NCBI GenBank assembly: GCA_026414565.1
Contig: JAOAIT010000049.1
Coordinates: 1-64,000, forward strand
Source: Verrucomicrobiia bacterium
Lineage (GTDB): Bacteria; Verrucomicrobiota; Verrucomicrobiia; Limisphaerales; Fontisphaeraceae
Direction of reading: 5' to 3'
DNA length: 64,000 nucleotides
Positions 8,066-17,398 of this stretch are shown here, piece by piece. How positions within the stretch are numbered: position 1 is the first letter of the stretch; every line of letters starts with the position of its first letter. A program made the translations under genes and the position numbers. The notes beneath the pieces were generated by a model. It made no database searches and was not told where the DNA came from. It worked only from the letters and a program-made list of their open reading frames with translations.

Positions 8066-8110
8066 CGGCGCCGCCCCGTCCCATCCGGCGGCGGCGCCGT
8101 TCGCATTTTT
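8066..8110 (+). terminator. Intrinsic terminator after flagellin 1
   Basis: There is a perfect 10-bp GC stem (arms 8066-8075 and 8090-8099) with a 14-nt loop. It is followed by a T-rich tail ending in five T at 8106-8110. It lies 17 nt after the flagellin stop, which would isolate the abundant flagellin transcript from the large glycosyltransferase gene. Confidence 0.7.
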
Positions 8111-8164
8111 ACCCCCCCGGCCCCTGCCCAATCGAGGGATCCAGCCCACAGCACCCTCCCACTT

Positions 8165-11100
8165 ATGACCGACTGGCAACAGGACCCCATCCTGGCGCGC
8201 TTTTACCAGCTTGCCACTCATCCCGCCAACGGCATCCGCGTGGTTTCCCTCGACTTCTTTGACACCCTGGTCCTGCGGCTGGTACACCGCCCCACCGATG
8301 TTTTCTACGAAGTCGGCGACCGGTGGCGCGCGGCCGGCTTGTGTCGGCCCGACCTCACACCCGAGGCCTGCGAGGTCTATCGGCGCGCCGCCGAGCGGCG
8401 CGCGCGTGAGCGATGGATCAAGTCGGGCAAAGGCGGTGAGGATGTTAATCTGGAGCAAATTTACGCGGAATTGCAGCCCCTCCTCACCACCCCCAGCGCC
8501 GCTGACATCGAACTGGCGGTGGAACAGGACGTATGCCTCCTCAACCCGGCCGTCTTCCACCTGGCTCACCACCTGCGGGAACAAGGCTTTCGGCTCGTGG
8601 TGGTGTCCGATATGTATTTGAGCGCGGCCCATTTGCAGTCCCTCCTCGCCGCCAATCACGTCCCGGAAGGTTTTTTCGATAGGATTTTCACCTCCAGCGA
8701 CCTGGGAGTGTGCAAAGGCTCCGGCCATTTGTTTGCGCGCGTCGCCAGAGAATTGGGCGTGCGTCCCGCAGAAATTCTCCACTTGGGGGACAACCTCGAA
8801 TCCGACGTCTTGGGTGCCCGCCGGGCAGGCGTGCGCTCCCTCGCCTACGTGGCCCACCATGTCCCCGAGTTCGCCCCCGTACTGGCCCGTGAGCAAACCC
8901 TGCTGGGGGACCGCCAGCCGTGGTTCAGTTGGGACGCGCTGCGCCTCCTCGCGGCCCGCCACTTCCCAGGCGACACCGCCGAAGCCTTCTTTGCGCGGGC
9001 AGGGGCCATGACCTTCGGCCCGCTGCTTACCCGCTTTGCCGAGTGGGCCTGTGATCAGTTTGCTTCCGCCGGCGTGCAAAAGGTGGGCGCCTTCATGCGG
9101 GAAGGGGAAATTCTGGGCAAACTCATCCAAAAGGAGGCCCACCGCCGCGGCCTCCCTCTGGAGGTTTCCCCTCTCTACGCCAACCGCTCCTCCACCGAAC
9201 TGGCCGCCCTGGGGCGTGTGAACAGCGAGGGAGTAATTGATTGGTTGCTGCGGCACCGTGCCCTTGACGTGTGCACCATCTTGCAGCAACTGGGCCTCGA
9301 CTCTCGGTGGTGCAAGGAAATGAAACTGCCCGAAACGGCCAAATTGCGCGAAGAATCTGCGATCATGCGCTTTGCGGAGTTCCTGTTTCGCCCGGACGTG
9401 GCCGCTCAGGTGGAGAAACACAGCCGGGAGGAACGCCGCAAGTTCCTGGATTATTTCACCGCCTGGCTGGACGGCAGCTCCGTAGTGGGGGTCTGTGATC
9501 TGGGATACAACGCCACCGCTCAGTGGCAAATCCAGCGCATCTTGCAACTGGAGGGGCTGAACACCCGGCTGCTGGGCTGTTATGTGCTAACTTACGAAAA
9601 AGCCGCCGAGCGGGTCTTGGAGGGTCTGGAGGTGCGCGATTTCCTGGGTGCCTTTGGCCATCCAGCCTGGCATCTGACCGCCTTCTTGCGCAGTCCGGTC
9701 TTTGCAGAAATCTGCCTCAATGCCCCGGTGGGCACCACTCTGGGCTACCGCCGGCGAAACGATGGCACCGTCGAGCCGGTGCTCGCGGAAACTCAGTTTC
9801 CGGAGCCGGTCAAGCGCAATTGTGCCGCCTTCAAACGCGGGGTGGAGCGTTATCAGGAGCTCTGGCACTGGCAGCTCAACCGCCGCCCGGAACTGGCGGA
9901 TTCCTCCCGTGCCTTCACCCGCAAGCTCACCCATCATGCCGATGCCCGCAGCATGGCCATCTTGAGCCGTCTGGCCGCTTTTCCGCTCGGGGTGGAGGTT
10001 CAGCATTTCGGCAGTTTGACCCTGGATGACCGCTATTTCGAATCGGGTCAGGCGGCAGTGATCAGCGCTGACCAGGTGCAGGTGTTTCGTCAACGAGGTT
10101 ACGCAGGCACCTTGAACACCTACCAAATCTTGTGGCCCCAAGGAGTGCTGCACGCGGCCAGTCCCGATATCGGCTCCCGTTTTTTCCAGTTGGCCGAGTC
10201 CTTGCTCAAATGCCGGCCTCAGGGCGAGTATGAGCTCCCCAAACACCAGGTGTGCGCTGTGGCTCGCTGGGATATGCAGCCATCCTCCCTTGCCGCCCTG
10301 CTTCCATCCCTCGCCAAACAGGTGCCGGCCTCGGGGCCGATCTCCCTGGTGCTGCTGGTGTCGGACGAAACACAGGCGGTGCGGAGCCGCGCGGGCATCG
10401 CCTCGCCGAACGGCCTCCAACTGACCTTGGTGGAAATGACCGACCCGGCGCGCTGGCACGAAAAAGTGTTGGAGGTCGCCGCCCGGTCTTCCGAACCATG
10501 GCTGTGGCTTATCCCTGCCTGCCAGACGATGCCGGAAGTCCCTTGGGCCAAACTCTACCAGAACGAACGCCTCGGGGCATGGACTGACACGGCCGCAGGC
10601 CTGGTGCTGCGCCGCACTGCCTGGCTGGAATCGTGCATGTTGTCCGGCCGCGGTAACCTCAACACCATGCTGACGGAGGTGGCCGAGGATCTGAAAAACC
10701 TGGGCTGGGAAGTCTCTGGCCACCGCACTCCGGCCCTCCCTGCCTCCCCTGCGACGCAGGAGGTTGCCGGCGCCTTGATCTGGCACGGCACCTTTTCCAA
10801 TGCGGGCAGTCTCTCCGCCGTGAATCGTGCCCTGACCGCCGCCGTGGAAAAGCAGCCCGGTTGCCGCTTGACTCGCCTCCCGCTGGAGCAGAGCGTCAAA
10901 GTGCCCACCGCCCGAGGTGTTCTGGTCCGGCACGCCTGGCCGCCCGATTGGCGCCGGCCCGAATGCCGCAAATTCGTCGTTATCCAGCCGTGGGAATACG
11001 GACGGCTGCCCCAGGACTGGGTGCAACAGTCCGCTCAAGTGGACCAGTTTTGGGTCCCCTCCACTTATTTGCAGAAAGTCTATGTCGAATCGGGCATCCC

Positions 11101-13840
11101 GGCCGAAAAAGTCCGCGTGGTCCCTAATGGCGTTGACACCTCCAAATTCCACCCCGGCGTCCCCCCGCGGCCGTTGCCGACCTCCAAGCGATTCAAATTC
11201 TTGTTTGTCGGGGGCACGATTTTCCGCAAGGGCCCGGATGCCCTGCTCGAAGCCTACTTCCAAACCTTCACCCGGCGGGACGACGTGTGCCTGGTGATCA
11301 AGGATTTCGGTGGCAAGAGTTTCTATGCCGGGCAAACCATGACGCAGAAAATCAAAGCGCTGCAGCTGCGGCCTGATGCCCCGGAAATCCTCTACCTTAA
11401 CGAAGACTGGCCGGAGGAGGCGCTGCCCGGGCTTTACACCGCCTGCGATTGCCTGGTGCACCCTTACCGGGGCGAAGGCTTTGGCTTGCCCGTCTTGGAG
11501 GCCATGGCCTGCGGCCTGCCGGTGATTGTGACCCGCGGGGGCGGCGCGGACGATTTCACCCCGGAAGCCCTGGTGTATTTCGTGCCCGCGCAACGCCAGA
11601 GCATCGGAGGCAGTGTGAGCGGTCTGAAGCTCGCCGGTGAGGGGTGGGTCCTGGAGCCCGACCGGCAGGTCCTCAGCCAATGGATGCGCCATGTCGTGGC
11701 GCACCCGGAGGAGGCCCGCCAAAAGGGCCGCGAGGCCGCCCAGTACGTGCAGGCCCACTGGACCTGGGACAAGGCAGCCGAGAAGGTGGTCACTTGTCTG
11801 CGGGAACTCGAAGCAGTGGAACCGACGGCTCCAGCTCCAGCCCCGCTGGCCCAGGAAACCAGACCCGCATCCATCACCTTGCCGCCGGCCGCCTGGTTGG
11901 GAAATTTGAAACAGGCACGGCAATACGTAGAGAAGAAACAGTGGCGCGAGGCGTGGGAAGAAACGCTCAAGGCCCTCGCTGTGCGGCCTTATCACCCCGA
12001 AGCCTATTTGCTCCTGGCCGAAATCGCCCGGGCCGTCAACGACCTGAACACCGCCCGCCGCCTTGCCGAGCGCAGCCGGCGCATGGCGCCCACCTGGAAA
12101 GCCCCCAAAAAATTGCTGCATTCTTTGCATGGCAAAGGCTCGGCCCACTGCCAAAGCTGGCCCCAGCCCCCGGCGGAGGACGCCGCGCCCCGGCTGACCG
12201 TGGCCTTGATTGTTAAAAACGAGGAAGCTTTCCTCGACCGCTGCCTCGCCTCCGTCAAGGAGCTGGCCGGCCAGATCGTGGTGGTGGATACCGGTTCCAC
12301 CGACCGCACCGTCGAAATCGCCCGCGCCCACGGCGCCGAGGTGCATCATTTTGCCTGGTGCGATGATTTCAGCGCCGCCCGCAATGCCATGCTGGAACAC
12401 GTCCGCGGCGATTGGGTGCTCATGCTCGACGCCGACGAAGAGCTGAAACCCGAGGGCCGCGCCCGGCTGCTGGAGGAAATGCGCAACCCCAAAGCCATGG
12501 CTTACCGCCTCCCCCTGGAGGACGCCGGGGCAGAGGACGAAGGATGCAGCTACGTGCCGCGCCTCTGGCGCAATGCCCCCGGCCTGTTTTTCGTGGGGCG
12601 GGTGCACGAGCAAATCTTCAGCAGCCTTGAGGTGCGCCGCGCCGAGTGGGGGTTGCAAAACCTCCTCAGCCAGGTGACCTTGCGGCACTACGGTTACAGC
12701 GCCGAGATCACCCAGGCCCGCGGTAAAGTCGAGCGCAACCTGCGGTTGTTGCAAAAGGCCGTCGCCGAGCTGCCCGCAGAGCCTAATCTTCTGATGAACC
12801 TGGGCCTGGAACTGGCCCGCTCAGGTCGGCTGTCCGAGGCCCTGGAACAATACGAGGCGGCCTTTGCCACCCTGAGCGCCAAACCGGCGGCGGAGGTGGT
12901 GCCCGAACTGCGCGAGCAGTTGCTCATGCAATACTCCTCGCATCTCATGCAGGCGCGGCGTTTTGCCGACGTAATCCGTGTGTTGCGCGCCCCGCTGGCC
13001 GTGCAGCAGGGCGGTTTGACGGCCTCGCTGCATTTCGTTCTCGGACTGGCCTTGATGGAGGAACAACGCGCCCTCGAGGCGGCCGCCGAAATGCGGGCCT
13101 GCCTGGCCAAACGCCATCAGCCCGCCCTCACGCGCATCAACAAGCTCATCCACACCGCCGCCCCATGGCATTGCCTCGCCCGCGCCCTGGCCCATGCCAG
13201 GGAAATTGACGCAGCGCAACAGGCCTTCTCCGAAGGCGTCGCCCAGCATCCGGACAATGTCCCGTTGCGTTGGGATTATGCGCGCTGGCTGTGGCAGCAG
13301 CAACAGGCCGTGCCGGCGCTCGAGCAGCTTCATGCCGTGGTCTCCCTCGACTCCGCCCGCATCGAGGCCTGGCTGTTGGGCGCTCAAATCGCGCTCAGCC
13401 GGCCGGAATATGACGAGTTTGCGCTGGATTGGACCGGCGAGGCGGTAAAGTGTCACCCGGACCACCACGAGCTGATGGCCCTGCGCGCCGAGGCGCTCCT
13501 GGCCCATGGGCATGTGGCGGAGGCGCTGCCCTTGTTGCGTCAGGTGGCGCTCAATGGCCACTTCCGCCTCCATGCCGCCCGTATCCTCTGCGAACTTGCC
13601 CTGGCCCAGGCGCCCGCCCCGTTGCCGCCGGAAAAGGAAGTCTTCGTCAGCCGTGAATTTATTGGCTGGTACCGCCGCCTCATTGACTGCCGGGGCGCGG
13701 CGGCGCTGCAACAGGTCAACCAACGCTTGGAGACCCTGGCCACAGTATTGCCTTCAGCCGCGCGGCTGCTCCAGGCCGCCCTGGCCGAGGCCGGGCAGGC
13801 CGGAGAGGGCGGCTCCGAAAATCTTTCCACGTCCGCTTAA
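8165..13840 (+). CDS. Giant multi-domain glycosyltransferase (HAD-GT4-TPR-GT2-TPR), probably flagellin glycosylation
   Basis: This single 1,891-residue protein has several modules. Residues ~20-240 are a HAD-like domain (VVSLDFFDTLVLR near 30, VVVSDMYLS, ILHLGDNLESDVLGARRAG). Residues ~270-640 are the companion region often found after such HAD domains in polysaccharide enzymes. Residues ~880-1215 are a GT-B/GT4 glycosyltransferase (RVVPNGVDTSKFHPG; FVGGTIFRKGPD; HPYRGEGFGLPVLEAMACG). Residues ~1250-1330 look like TPR. Residues ~1343-1560 are a GT2/GT-A domain (ALIVKNEEAFLDRC from 1347; VDTGSTDRT; MLDADEE with the DxD-type acid pair at 1422/1424). The remainder to the C-terminus is TPR-like. 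No signal peptide is seen. Its position between two flagellin genes, in the same orientation, suggests it glycosylates flagellin, with the TPRs holding the substrate. The sugar and the order of action are unknown. Confidence 0.8.
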   Translation: MTDWQQDPILARFYQLATHPANGIRVVSLDFFDTLVLRLVHRPTDVFYEVGDRWRAAGLCRPDLTPEACEVYRRAAERRARERWIKSGKGGEDVNLEQIYAELQPLLTTPSAADIELAVEQDVCLLNPAVFHLAHHLREQGFRLVVVSDMYLSAAHLQSLLAANHVPEGFFDRIFTSSDLGVCKGSGHLFARVARELGVRPAEILHLGDNLESDVLGARRAGVRSLAYVAHHVPEFAPVLAREQTLLGDRQPWFSWDALRLLAARHFPGDTAEAFFARAGAMTFGPLLTRFAEWACDQFASAGVQKVGAFMREGEILGKLIQKEAHRRGLPLEVSPLYANRSSTELAALGRVNSEGVIDWLLRHRALDVCTILQQLGLDSRWCKEMKLPETAKLREESAIMRFAEFLFRPDVAAQVEKHSREERRKFLDYFTAWLDGSSVVGVCDLGYNATAQWQIQRILQLEGLNTRLLGCYVLTYEKAAERVLEGLEVRDFLGAFGHPAWHLTAFLRSPVFAEICLNAPVGTTLGYRRRNDGTVEPVLAETQFPEPVKRNCAAFKRGVERYQELWHWQLNRRPELADSSRAFTRKLTHHADARSMAILSRLAAFPLGVEVQHFGSLTLDDRYFESGQAAVISADQVQVFRQRGYAGTLNTYQILWPQGVLHAASPDIGSRFFQLAESLLKCRPQGEYELPKHQVCAVARWDMQPSSLAALLPSLAKQVPASGPISLVLLVSDETQAVRSRAGIASPNGLQLTLVEMTDPARWHEKVLEVAARSSEPWLWLIPACQTMPEVPWAKLYQNERLGAWTDTAAGLVLRRTAWLESCMLSGRGNLNTMLTEVAEDLKNLGWEVSGHRTPALPASPATQEVAGALIWHGTFSNAGSLSAVNRALTAAVEKQPGCRLTRLPLEQSVKVPTARGVLVRHAWPPDWRRPECRKFVVIQPWEYGRLPQDWVQQSAQVDQFWVPSTYLQKVYVESGIPAEKVRVVPNGVDTSKFHPGVPPRPLPTSKRFKFLFVGGTIFRKGPDALLEAYFQTFTRRDDVCLVIKDFGGKSFYAGQTMTQKIKALQLRPDAPEILYLNEDWPEEALPGLYTACDCLVHPYRGEGFGLPVLEAMACGLPVIVTRGGGADDFTPEALVYFVPAQRQSIGGSVSGLKLAGEGWVLEPDRQVLSQWMRHVVAHPEEARQKGREAAQYVQAHWTWDKAAEKVVTCLRELEAVEPTAPAPAPLAQETRPASITLPPAAWLGNLKQARQYVEKKQWREAWEETLKALAVRPYHPEAYLLLAEIARAVNDLNTARRLAERSRRMAPTWKAPKKLLHSLHGKGSAHCQSWPQPPAEDAAPRLTVALIVKNEEAFLDRCLASVKELAGQIVVVDTGSTDRTVEIARAHGAEVHHFAWCDDFSAARNAMLEHVRGDWVLMLDADEELKPEGRARLLEEMRNPKAMAYRLPLEDAGAEDEGCSYVPRLWRNAPGLFFVGRVHEQIFSSLEVRRAEWGLQNLLSQVTLRHYGYSAEITQARGKVERNLRLLQKAVAELPAEPNLLMNLGLELARSGRLSEALEQYEAAFATLSAKPAAEVVPELREQLLMQYSSHLMQARRFADVIRVLRAPLAVQQGGLTASLHFVLGLALMEEQRALEAAAEMRACLAKRHQPALTRINKLIHTAAPWHCLARALAHAREIDAAQQAFSEGVAQHPDNVPLRWDYARWLWQQQQAVPALEQLHAVVSLDSARIEAWLLGAQIALSRPEYDEFALDWTGEAVKCHPDHHELMALRAEALLAHGHVAEALPLLRQVALNGHFRLHAARILCELALAQAPAPLPPEKEVFVSREFIGWYRRLIDCRGAAALQQVNQRLETLATVLPSAARLLQAALAEAGQAGEGGSENLSTSA

Positions 13841-13864
13841 AGTTTTTCGGCGACCTTCCGATAA
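13838..13864 (+). promoter_or_regulatory. Sigma-28 (FliA) promoter for flagellin 2
   Basis: TAAA (13838-13841), exactly 15 bases, then TCCGATAA (13857-13864). The sigma-28 consensus is TAAA-N15-GCCGATAA, so only one base differs. The -35 element overlaps the TAA stop codon of the giant glycosyltransferase. The resulting leader to the ATG at 14007 would be about 135 nt. Confidence 0.75.
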
Positions 13865-14006
13865 CTTGAGTGTCGTGTGACAAAGGCGGCCGGCAGCCTG
13901 GAAGAGCCGGCGGGGCAACGGTGGCCGCCCCCGAGATCGCGCCACCCGCGGCACGGAAGCCGCGCAATCCCCCGAAATGGGGGGTGACTCACGGAAGGAG
14001 TCAACT

Positions 14007-14807
14007 ATGGTTATCAACACTAACACATCGGCCATCAGCAGCGCTCGTCTGCTCTCGGAATCATCCGCCATGCTCGCCAAGTCGCTGTCGCGCTTGTCCT
14101 CGGGTTCCAAGATCGTGAACCCGGAAGATGACGCCGGCGGTCTGGCTGTGTCGCTGAAATTCGACGCGCAGATCAACCGCAACAACGCGGCCAAGTCCAA
14201 CGTCCTCAACGCCCTGTCCTTCAACCAGACCCGCGACGGGTACCTGCAGAAGGTGCAGAAGGCCCTTGACCGCATGAGCGAATTGGCCGTGCTGGCGCAG
14301 GACGTGACCAAAACGGAGAGTGACCGCGCCCTGTACGACAAGGAGTTCCAGGAGCTGAAGAGCTTCATCAGTGAGACGGCGCAGAAGGAATTCAACGGCA
14401 TCAGTCTGTTCGATGGCACGACCCTGAAAATCACCGGTGACAGCGACGCCAACACCTTCGACCTCCAGGGGGTGAATCTGACGGACGCCAAGTACACCTT
14501 CGCTTCGGTCGACATCTCGACCAGCACCGGCGCCGTGAGCGCGCTGACCGCGGTCAAGGATGCCATTGACCAGTTGGCCACCGATCGCGCCACCGTCGCG
14601 GCCGGCAACGCGCACCTCACCTATGTGGCCGACCGGCTCAGCATCCTCAACGACAACCTGATCGCGTCCAACAGCCGCATCAAGGATGTGGATGTGGCCG
14701 AGGAAAGCACCAAGTTTGCCCGCTACAACATCCTGGTTCAGGCAGGCACCGCGATGTTGGCTCAGGCAAACGCCAGCCCGCAATCGGCGCTCCGCCTGCT
14801 CTCTTAA
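14007..14807 (+). CDS. fliC: Flagellin 2
   Basis: This 266-residue minimal flagellin has the same architecture as flagellin 1: VINTNTSAISSARLL, then SLSRLSSGSKIVNPEDDAGGLAVS at the N-terminus, and SNSRIKDVDVAEESTKFARYNILVQAGTAML with a LRLLS end at the C-terminus. The central segment (ITGDSDANTFDLQGVN) is short. ATG 14007 is preceded by GGAAGGAG at 13993-14000, a strong ribosome-binding site that also supplies two GGA motifs that CsrA could bind. The upstream in-frame start at 13977 would cover that site and is rejected. Expression is likely from the sigma-28 promoter upstream, unlike flagellin 1. Confidence 0.95.
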   Translation: MVINTNTSAISSARLLSESSAMLAKSLSRLSSGSKIVNPEDDAGGLAVSLKFDAQINRNNAAKSNVLNALSFNQTRDGYLQKVQKALDRMSELAVLAQDVTKTESDRALYDKEFQELKSFISETAQKEFNGISLFDGTTLKITGDSDANTFDLQGVNLTDAKYTFASVDISTSTGAVSALTAVKDAIDQLATDRATVAAGNAHLTYVADRLSILNDNLIASNSRIKDVDVAEESTKFARYNILVQAGTAMLAQANASPQSALRLLS

Positions 14808-14838
14808 GCAGTGCGACCCATGCGGGTTTAGCGGACAA

Positions 14839-14866
14839 CTCGGACGGCGCTGGGGCGCCGTCCGAG
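14839..14866 (+). terminator. Hairpin after flagellin 2 (first of two)
   Basis: A perfect 12-bp GC-rich stem (14839-14850 with 14855-14866) and a 4-nt loop, 32 nt after the flagellin 2 stop. Only a short CCTT follows, so it may act as a 3' stabiliser as much as a terminator. Confidence 0.5.
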
Positions 14867-14877
14867 CCTTGATAAAA

Positions 14878-14911
14878 GCCGCCGGCCGAATGCCTGCCAT
14901 CGGCCGGCGGC
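14878..14911 (+). terminator. Second hairpin between flagellin 2 and fliD
   Basis: A perfect 12-bp stem (14878-14889 with 14900-14911) and a 10-nt loop, 12 nt downstream of the first hairpin. There is no clear T-run afterwards. Together they make a tandem hairpin element between a highly expressed gene and fliD. Confidence 0.4.
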
Positions 14912-14923
14912 TGTATGCTTGCA
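14908..14923 (+). promoter_or_regulatory. Weak sigma-54-like promoter before fliD
   Basis: CGGCTGTATGCTTGCA has the invariant GG (14909-14910) and GC (14921-14922) ten bases apart and a TTGCA -12 element. The positions after GGC do not match consensus. It overlaps the right arm of the second hairpin. The start would fall about 11 nt before the fliD ATG. Confidence 0.3.
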
Positions 14924-14944
14924 AAAAAATACTTAAGCTGACCT

Positions 14945-16666
14945 ATGGATTTGGGAGTCTCAGGCCTGGCCTCGGGGTTTGACTGGCGCAGCTTCATTGA
15001 CCAGATGCTGCAAATCGAGCGCACCCCGCAAAACCGCATGCGCAACGAGCAGAGTTCTCTGCGCAAAATCAATGACGCCTACGCCAGCCTGAAAACCCAA
15101 CTGCAGGCCCTCAAAGGCAAGGTCGAAGCCCTCCAAAAAGAGGAATTGTACCAGGCCCGCACGGCAAAATCCTCCGACGCCTCCCTCGCCACCGCCTCCG
15201 CCGCCACCGGCGCCGCCGTGGGCGAATACCGGTTCACCGTCAGCCAGTGGGCCACGGCCGCCATGCAGCAGGGCCTGACCAACCGCGGCGCCGCCCTGAG
15301 CCCCACCAATGACGTCTCCGGCCTGGTCCTCAGCCAGGCCGCCTTCTCCCGGCCCGTCACCGCCGGAACCTTTACGGTCAACGGCAGGCAGATATCGCTC
15401 GAGACCACCGACACCCTCCAGGGAATCTTTGATAAAATTGCCGCCGCCACCGGCGGCGCGGTCACCGGCAGTTACGATGCCGCCACCGATACCATTTCCC
15501 TGACCAGCGCCTCCCCCATCGTGCTGGGGGCCGCCACCGACACGAGCAACTTCCTGCAGGTGGCGCGGCTCTCCAACAACGGCACCGGCACCGTTACCAG
15601 CCGCTCCGCGCTGGGCTCGGTCCAGCTTGGCGCCAAACTCAATGCCGCCAATTTCAGCACTCCCATCACCGGCGATGCCGCGGGGAAGGGCGAATTCAAA
15701 ATCAACGGCGTCAGCATCGCCTTTGACACCGCCACGGACACCGTGGCCGCCGTGCTGGCTCGCATCAACCAATCGTCCGCCGGCGTGTACGCCACTTATG
15801 ATGCCGAGAGCGATCGCTTCGTCCTGACCAACAAAACCACCGGCGATGTCGGCATCGCCCTGGAGGATGTCACCGGCAATTTCCTGGCCGCCACCGGCCT
15901 CAGCGGCGGCACCCTGCAGCGCGGCGCCGATTTGCAATACTCCGTCAACGGCTCCAGCACCCTCATCAGCCGCAGCAACACCATCACCGAGGAAACCAGC
16001 GGCATTGCCGGCCTGTCGGTGACCCTCCTCAAACCCCCGCCCGCGGGCGGCACCGTGGACTTTACCGTGACGGTGGGCGCGGATACCGAAAAGGTGAAAA
16101 CCGCGCTCAACGATTTCCTCAGCGAGTACAACAAAACCCAGTCGCTGATTGATTCGCAAACGGCGATCACCACCGATGCCAATGGCAAGGTCACCGCCAA
16201 TACCCTGGCCGGCATGACCGATGTGTATGAAATCGCGCGGCAGTTGCGCGCCCTCGCCACCCAGGCCCTGAGCGGCCTGTCCGGCGGCTTCTCCCGCCTC
16301 AGTGATCTGGGCGTGGACACCTCCGGCACCGATAATTCCCTCAAACTGGCCAACAGCGCCAAGCTGGATGACGCCTTGAACAACCGGCTCAGCCAGGTGG
16401 CCGCCTTCTTCACCGACAAAACCTATGGCTTTGCCGCCAAATATAATGCTTACCTGGAACACGTGGTGGATGAGGAGGGCGTGCTCGCCAAAACCCAGAA
16501 CTCGCTCAACAAACAGGTCACCCAGTTGGATGACCAGATCGCCGAGCAGGAACGCTACGTCCAAAACCTTCGCGAGCAGATGGTCCGCAGCTTCATGGCC
16601 ATGGAAAACGCCCAGGCCCGGGCCAATCAGCAGTTGTCCTTTTTGCTGCAACGCTTCAAATCCTGA
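14945..16666 (+). CDS. fliD: Flagellar hook-associated protein 2 (filament cap) FliD
   Basis: This 573-residue FliD caps the growing filament and promotes flagellin folding outside the cell. The N-terminus carries the hallmark GVSGLASGFDWRSFIDQMLQIERTP with a following coiled-coil (residues ~25-70). The middle shows the GxLQRGADLQYSVNGSS-type and IAGLSVTLLKPP segments. The C-terminal FliD_C region includes ALNDFLSEYNKTQSLIDSQ, FSRLSDLGVDTS and a final coiled-coil ending MVRSFMAMENAQARANQQLSFLLQRF. Length and ends match the family, so the gene looks intact. The ATG at 14945 has a poor ribosome-binding site. Confidence 0.93.
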   Translation: MDLGVSGLASGFDWRSFIDQMLQIERTPQNRMRNEQSSLRKINDAYASLKTQLQALKGKVEALQKEELYQARTAKSSDASLATASAATGAAVGEYRFTVSQWATAAMQQGLTNRGAALSPTNDVSGLVLSQAAFSRPVTAGTFTVNGRQISLETTDTLQGIFDKIAAATGGAVTGSYDAATDTISLTSASPIVLGAATDTSNFLQVARLSNNGTGTVTSRSALGSVQLGAKLNAANFSTPITGDAAGKGEFKINGVSIAFDTATDTVAAVLARINQSSAGVYATYDAESDRFVLTNKTTGDVGIALEDVTGNFLAATGLSGGTLQRGADLQYSVNGSSTLISRSNTITEETSGIAGLSVTLLKPPPAGGTVDFTVTVGADTEKVKTALNDFLSEYNKTQSLIDSQTAITTDANGKVTANTLAGMTDVYEIARQLRALATQALSGLSGGFSRLSDLGVDTSGTDNSLKLANSAKLDDALNNRLSQVAAFFTDKTYGFAAKYNAYLEHVVDEEGVLAKTQNSLNKQVTQLDDQIAEQERYVQNLREQMVRSFMAMENAQARANQQLSFLLQRFKS

Positions 16667-16729
16667 CCCCGCCCACGCCTTCAACGCCCACACTTTCCGC
16701 TCAACTTCCCGCCCGCCCTGACGATAAGG

Positions 16730-17392
16730 ATGAATGTGAACAAAGAATTTTGTCCGCAGATCCCGCCCGGGGTGGAAGTGGAGATGGACGGGCGCAAGCT
16801 GTGGTTCAGCCAGGCGCCGGCCTCCTTGGAGGCCCTGCTCGAGCACCTGGCCCGCCGCAGCCTGCAAACCCGGCGGGTCGTCGAGGCCCTGCACGTGGAT
16901 GGCATGCGCGTGCACCCGGAAAAGGCCACGCAGGTGGTGACCCAGTTCCAACAACTGAAGGTGCAAACGGCCAGTCTGGACGAAATCCAGGCCCGCCGTT
17001 TGCACGAGGCGCTGGCCCACGCCGACCAGCTCCGCCAGCAGGTGCGGGGGGTGTCCCTGGTCCTGCTCATCAACGAATGGCGGCAGGCCCATGCCCTCTG
17101 GCAGGCCCTCGTGCCCGGCCTCCGCGAGTTGTTGCTCGCGGTGTGGAGCCTGGAGGAGCTGCGCGATGCCCAAGGCCCCCAGGGGGAACAGCTCTGGCAG
17201 CCGCTCCGCCAGCATCTGGAGTCCATCGAGGTGCACTTCAGCCGCACCGAGTGGATGTTTCTCGAATACGAAAACCGCTGGGGCCTGACCGAGGCAGTGA
17301 ATCTCTCCGAGCAACTGGAAGTCAACCTCGGCAAATGGTTGGAGAAACTGACCGAGCACCTCGCCCGGCTGGGAGAACATTTGCGCGCGTGA
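16730..17392 (+). CDS. Unknown protein in flagellar filament operon
   Basis: This 220-residue protein is not one I recognise. It has a short N-terminal beta-type segment (IPPGVEVEMDGRKLWFSQAPA). Long amphipathic helices follow, rich in Leu, Glu, Gln and Arg, with three Trp-centred patches (INEWRQAHALW, SRTEWMFLEY, LGKWLEKL). There is no signal peptide or membrane segment. It follows fliD by 63 nt and is followed 6 nt later by a lipoprotein gene. Position suggests an export chaperone or other cytoplasmic flagellar factor, but that is inference from context only. Confidence 0.75.
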   Translation: MNVNKEFCPQIPPGVEVEMDGRKLWFSQAPASLEALLEHLARRSLQTRRVVEALHVDGMRVHPEKATQVVTQFQQLKVQTASLDEIQARRLHEALAHADQLRQQVRGVSLVLLINEWRQAHALWQALVPGLRELLLAVWSLEELRDAQGPQGEQLWQPLRQHLESIEVHFSRTEWMFLEYENRWGLTEAVNLSEQLEVNLGKWLEKLTEHLARLGEHLRA

Positions 17393-17398
17393 GGGGCC

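Noticed and set aside
9587-12754. 1,055-codon open frame on the minus strand
   Set aside because: It is antisense to the giant glycosyltransferase and reflects GC-rich third positions; it has no recognisable motifs and is Gly/His-rich.
16701-16727. Sigma-28-like sequence TCAA-N15-GACGATAA
   Set aside because: The -10 element ends 2 nt before the ATG at 16730, so transcription would start inside the gene. It is probably chance.
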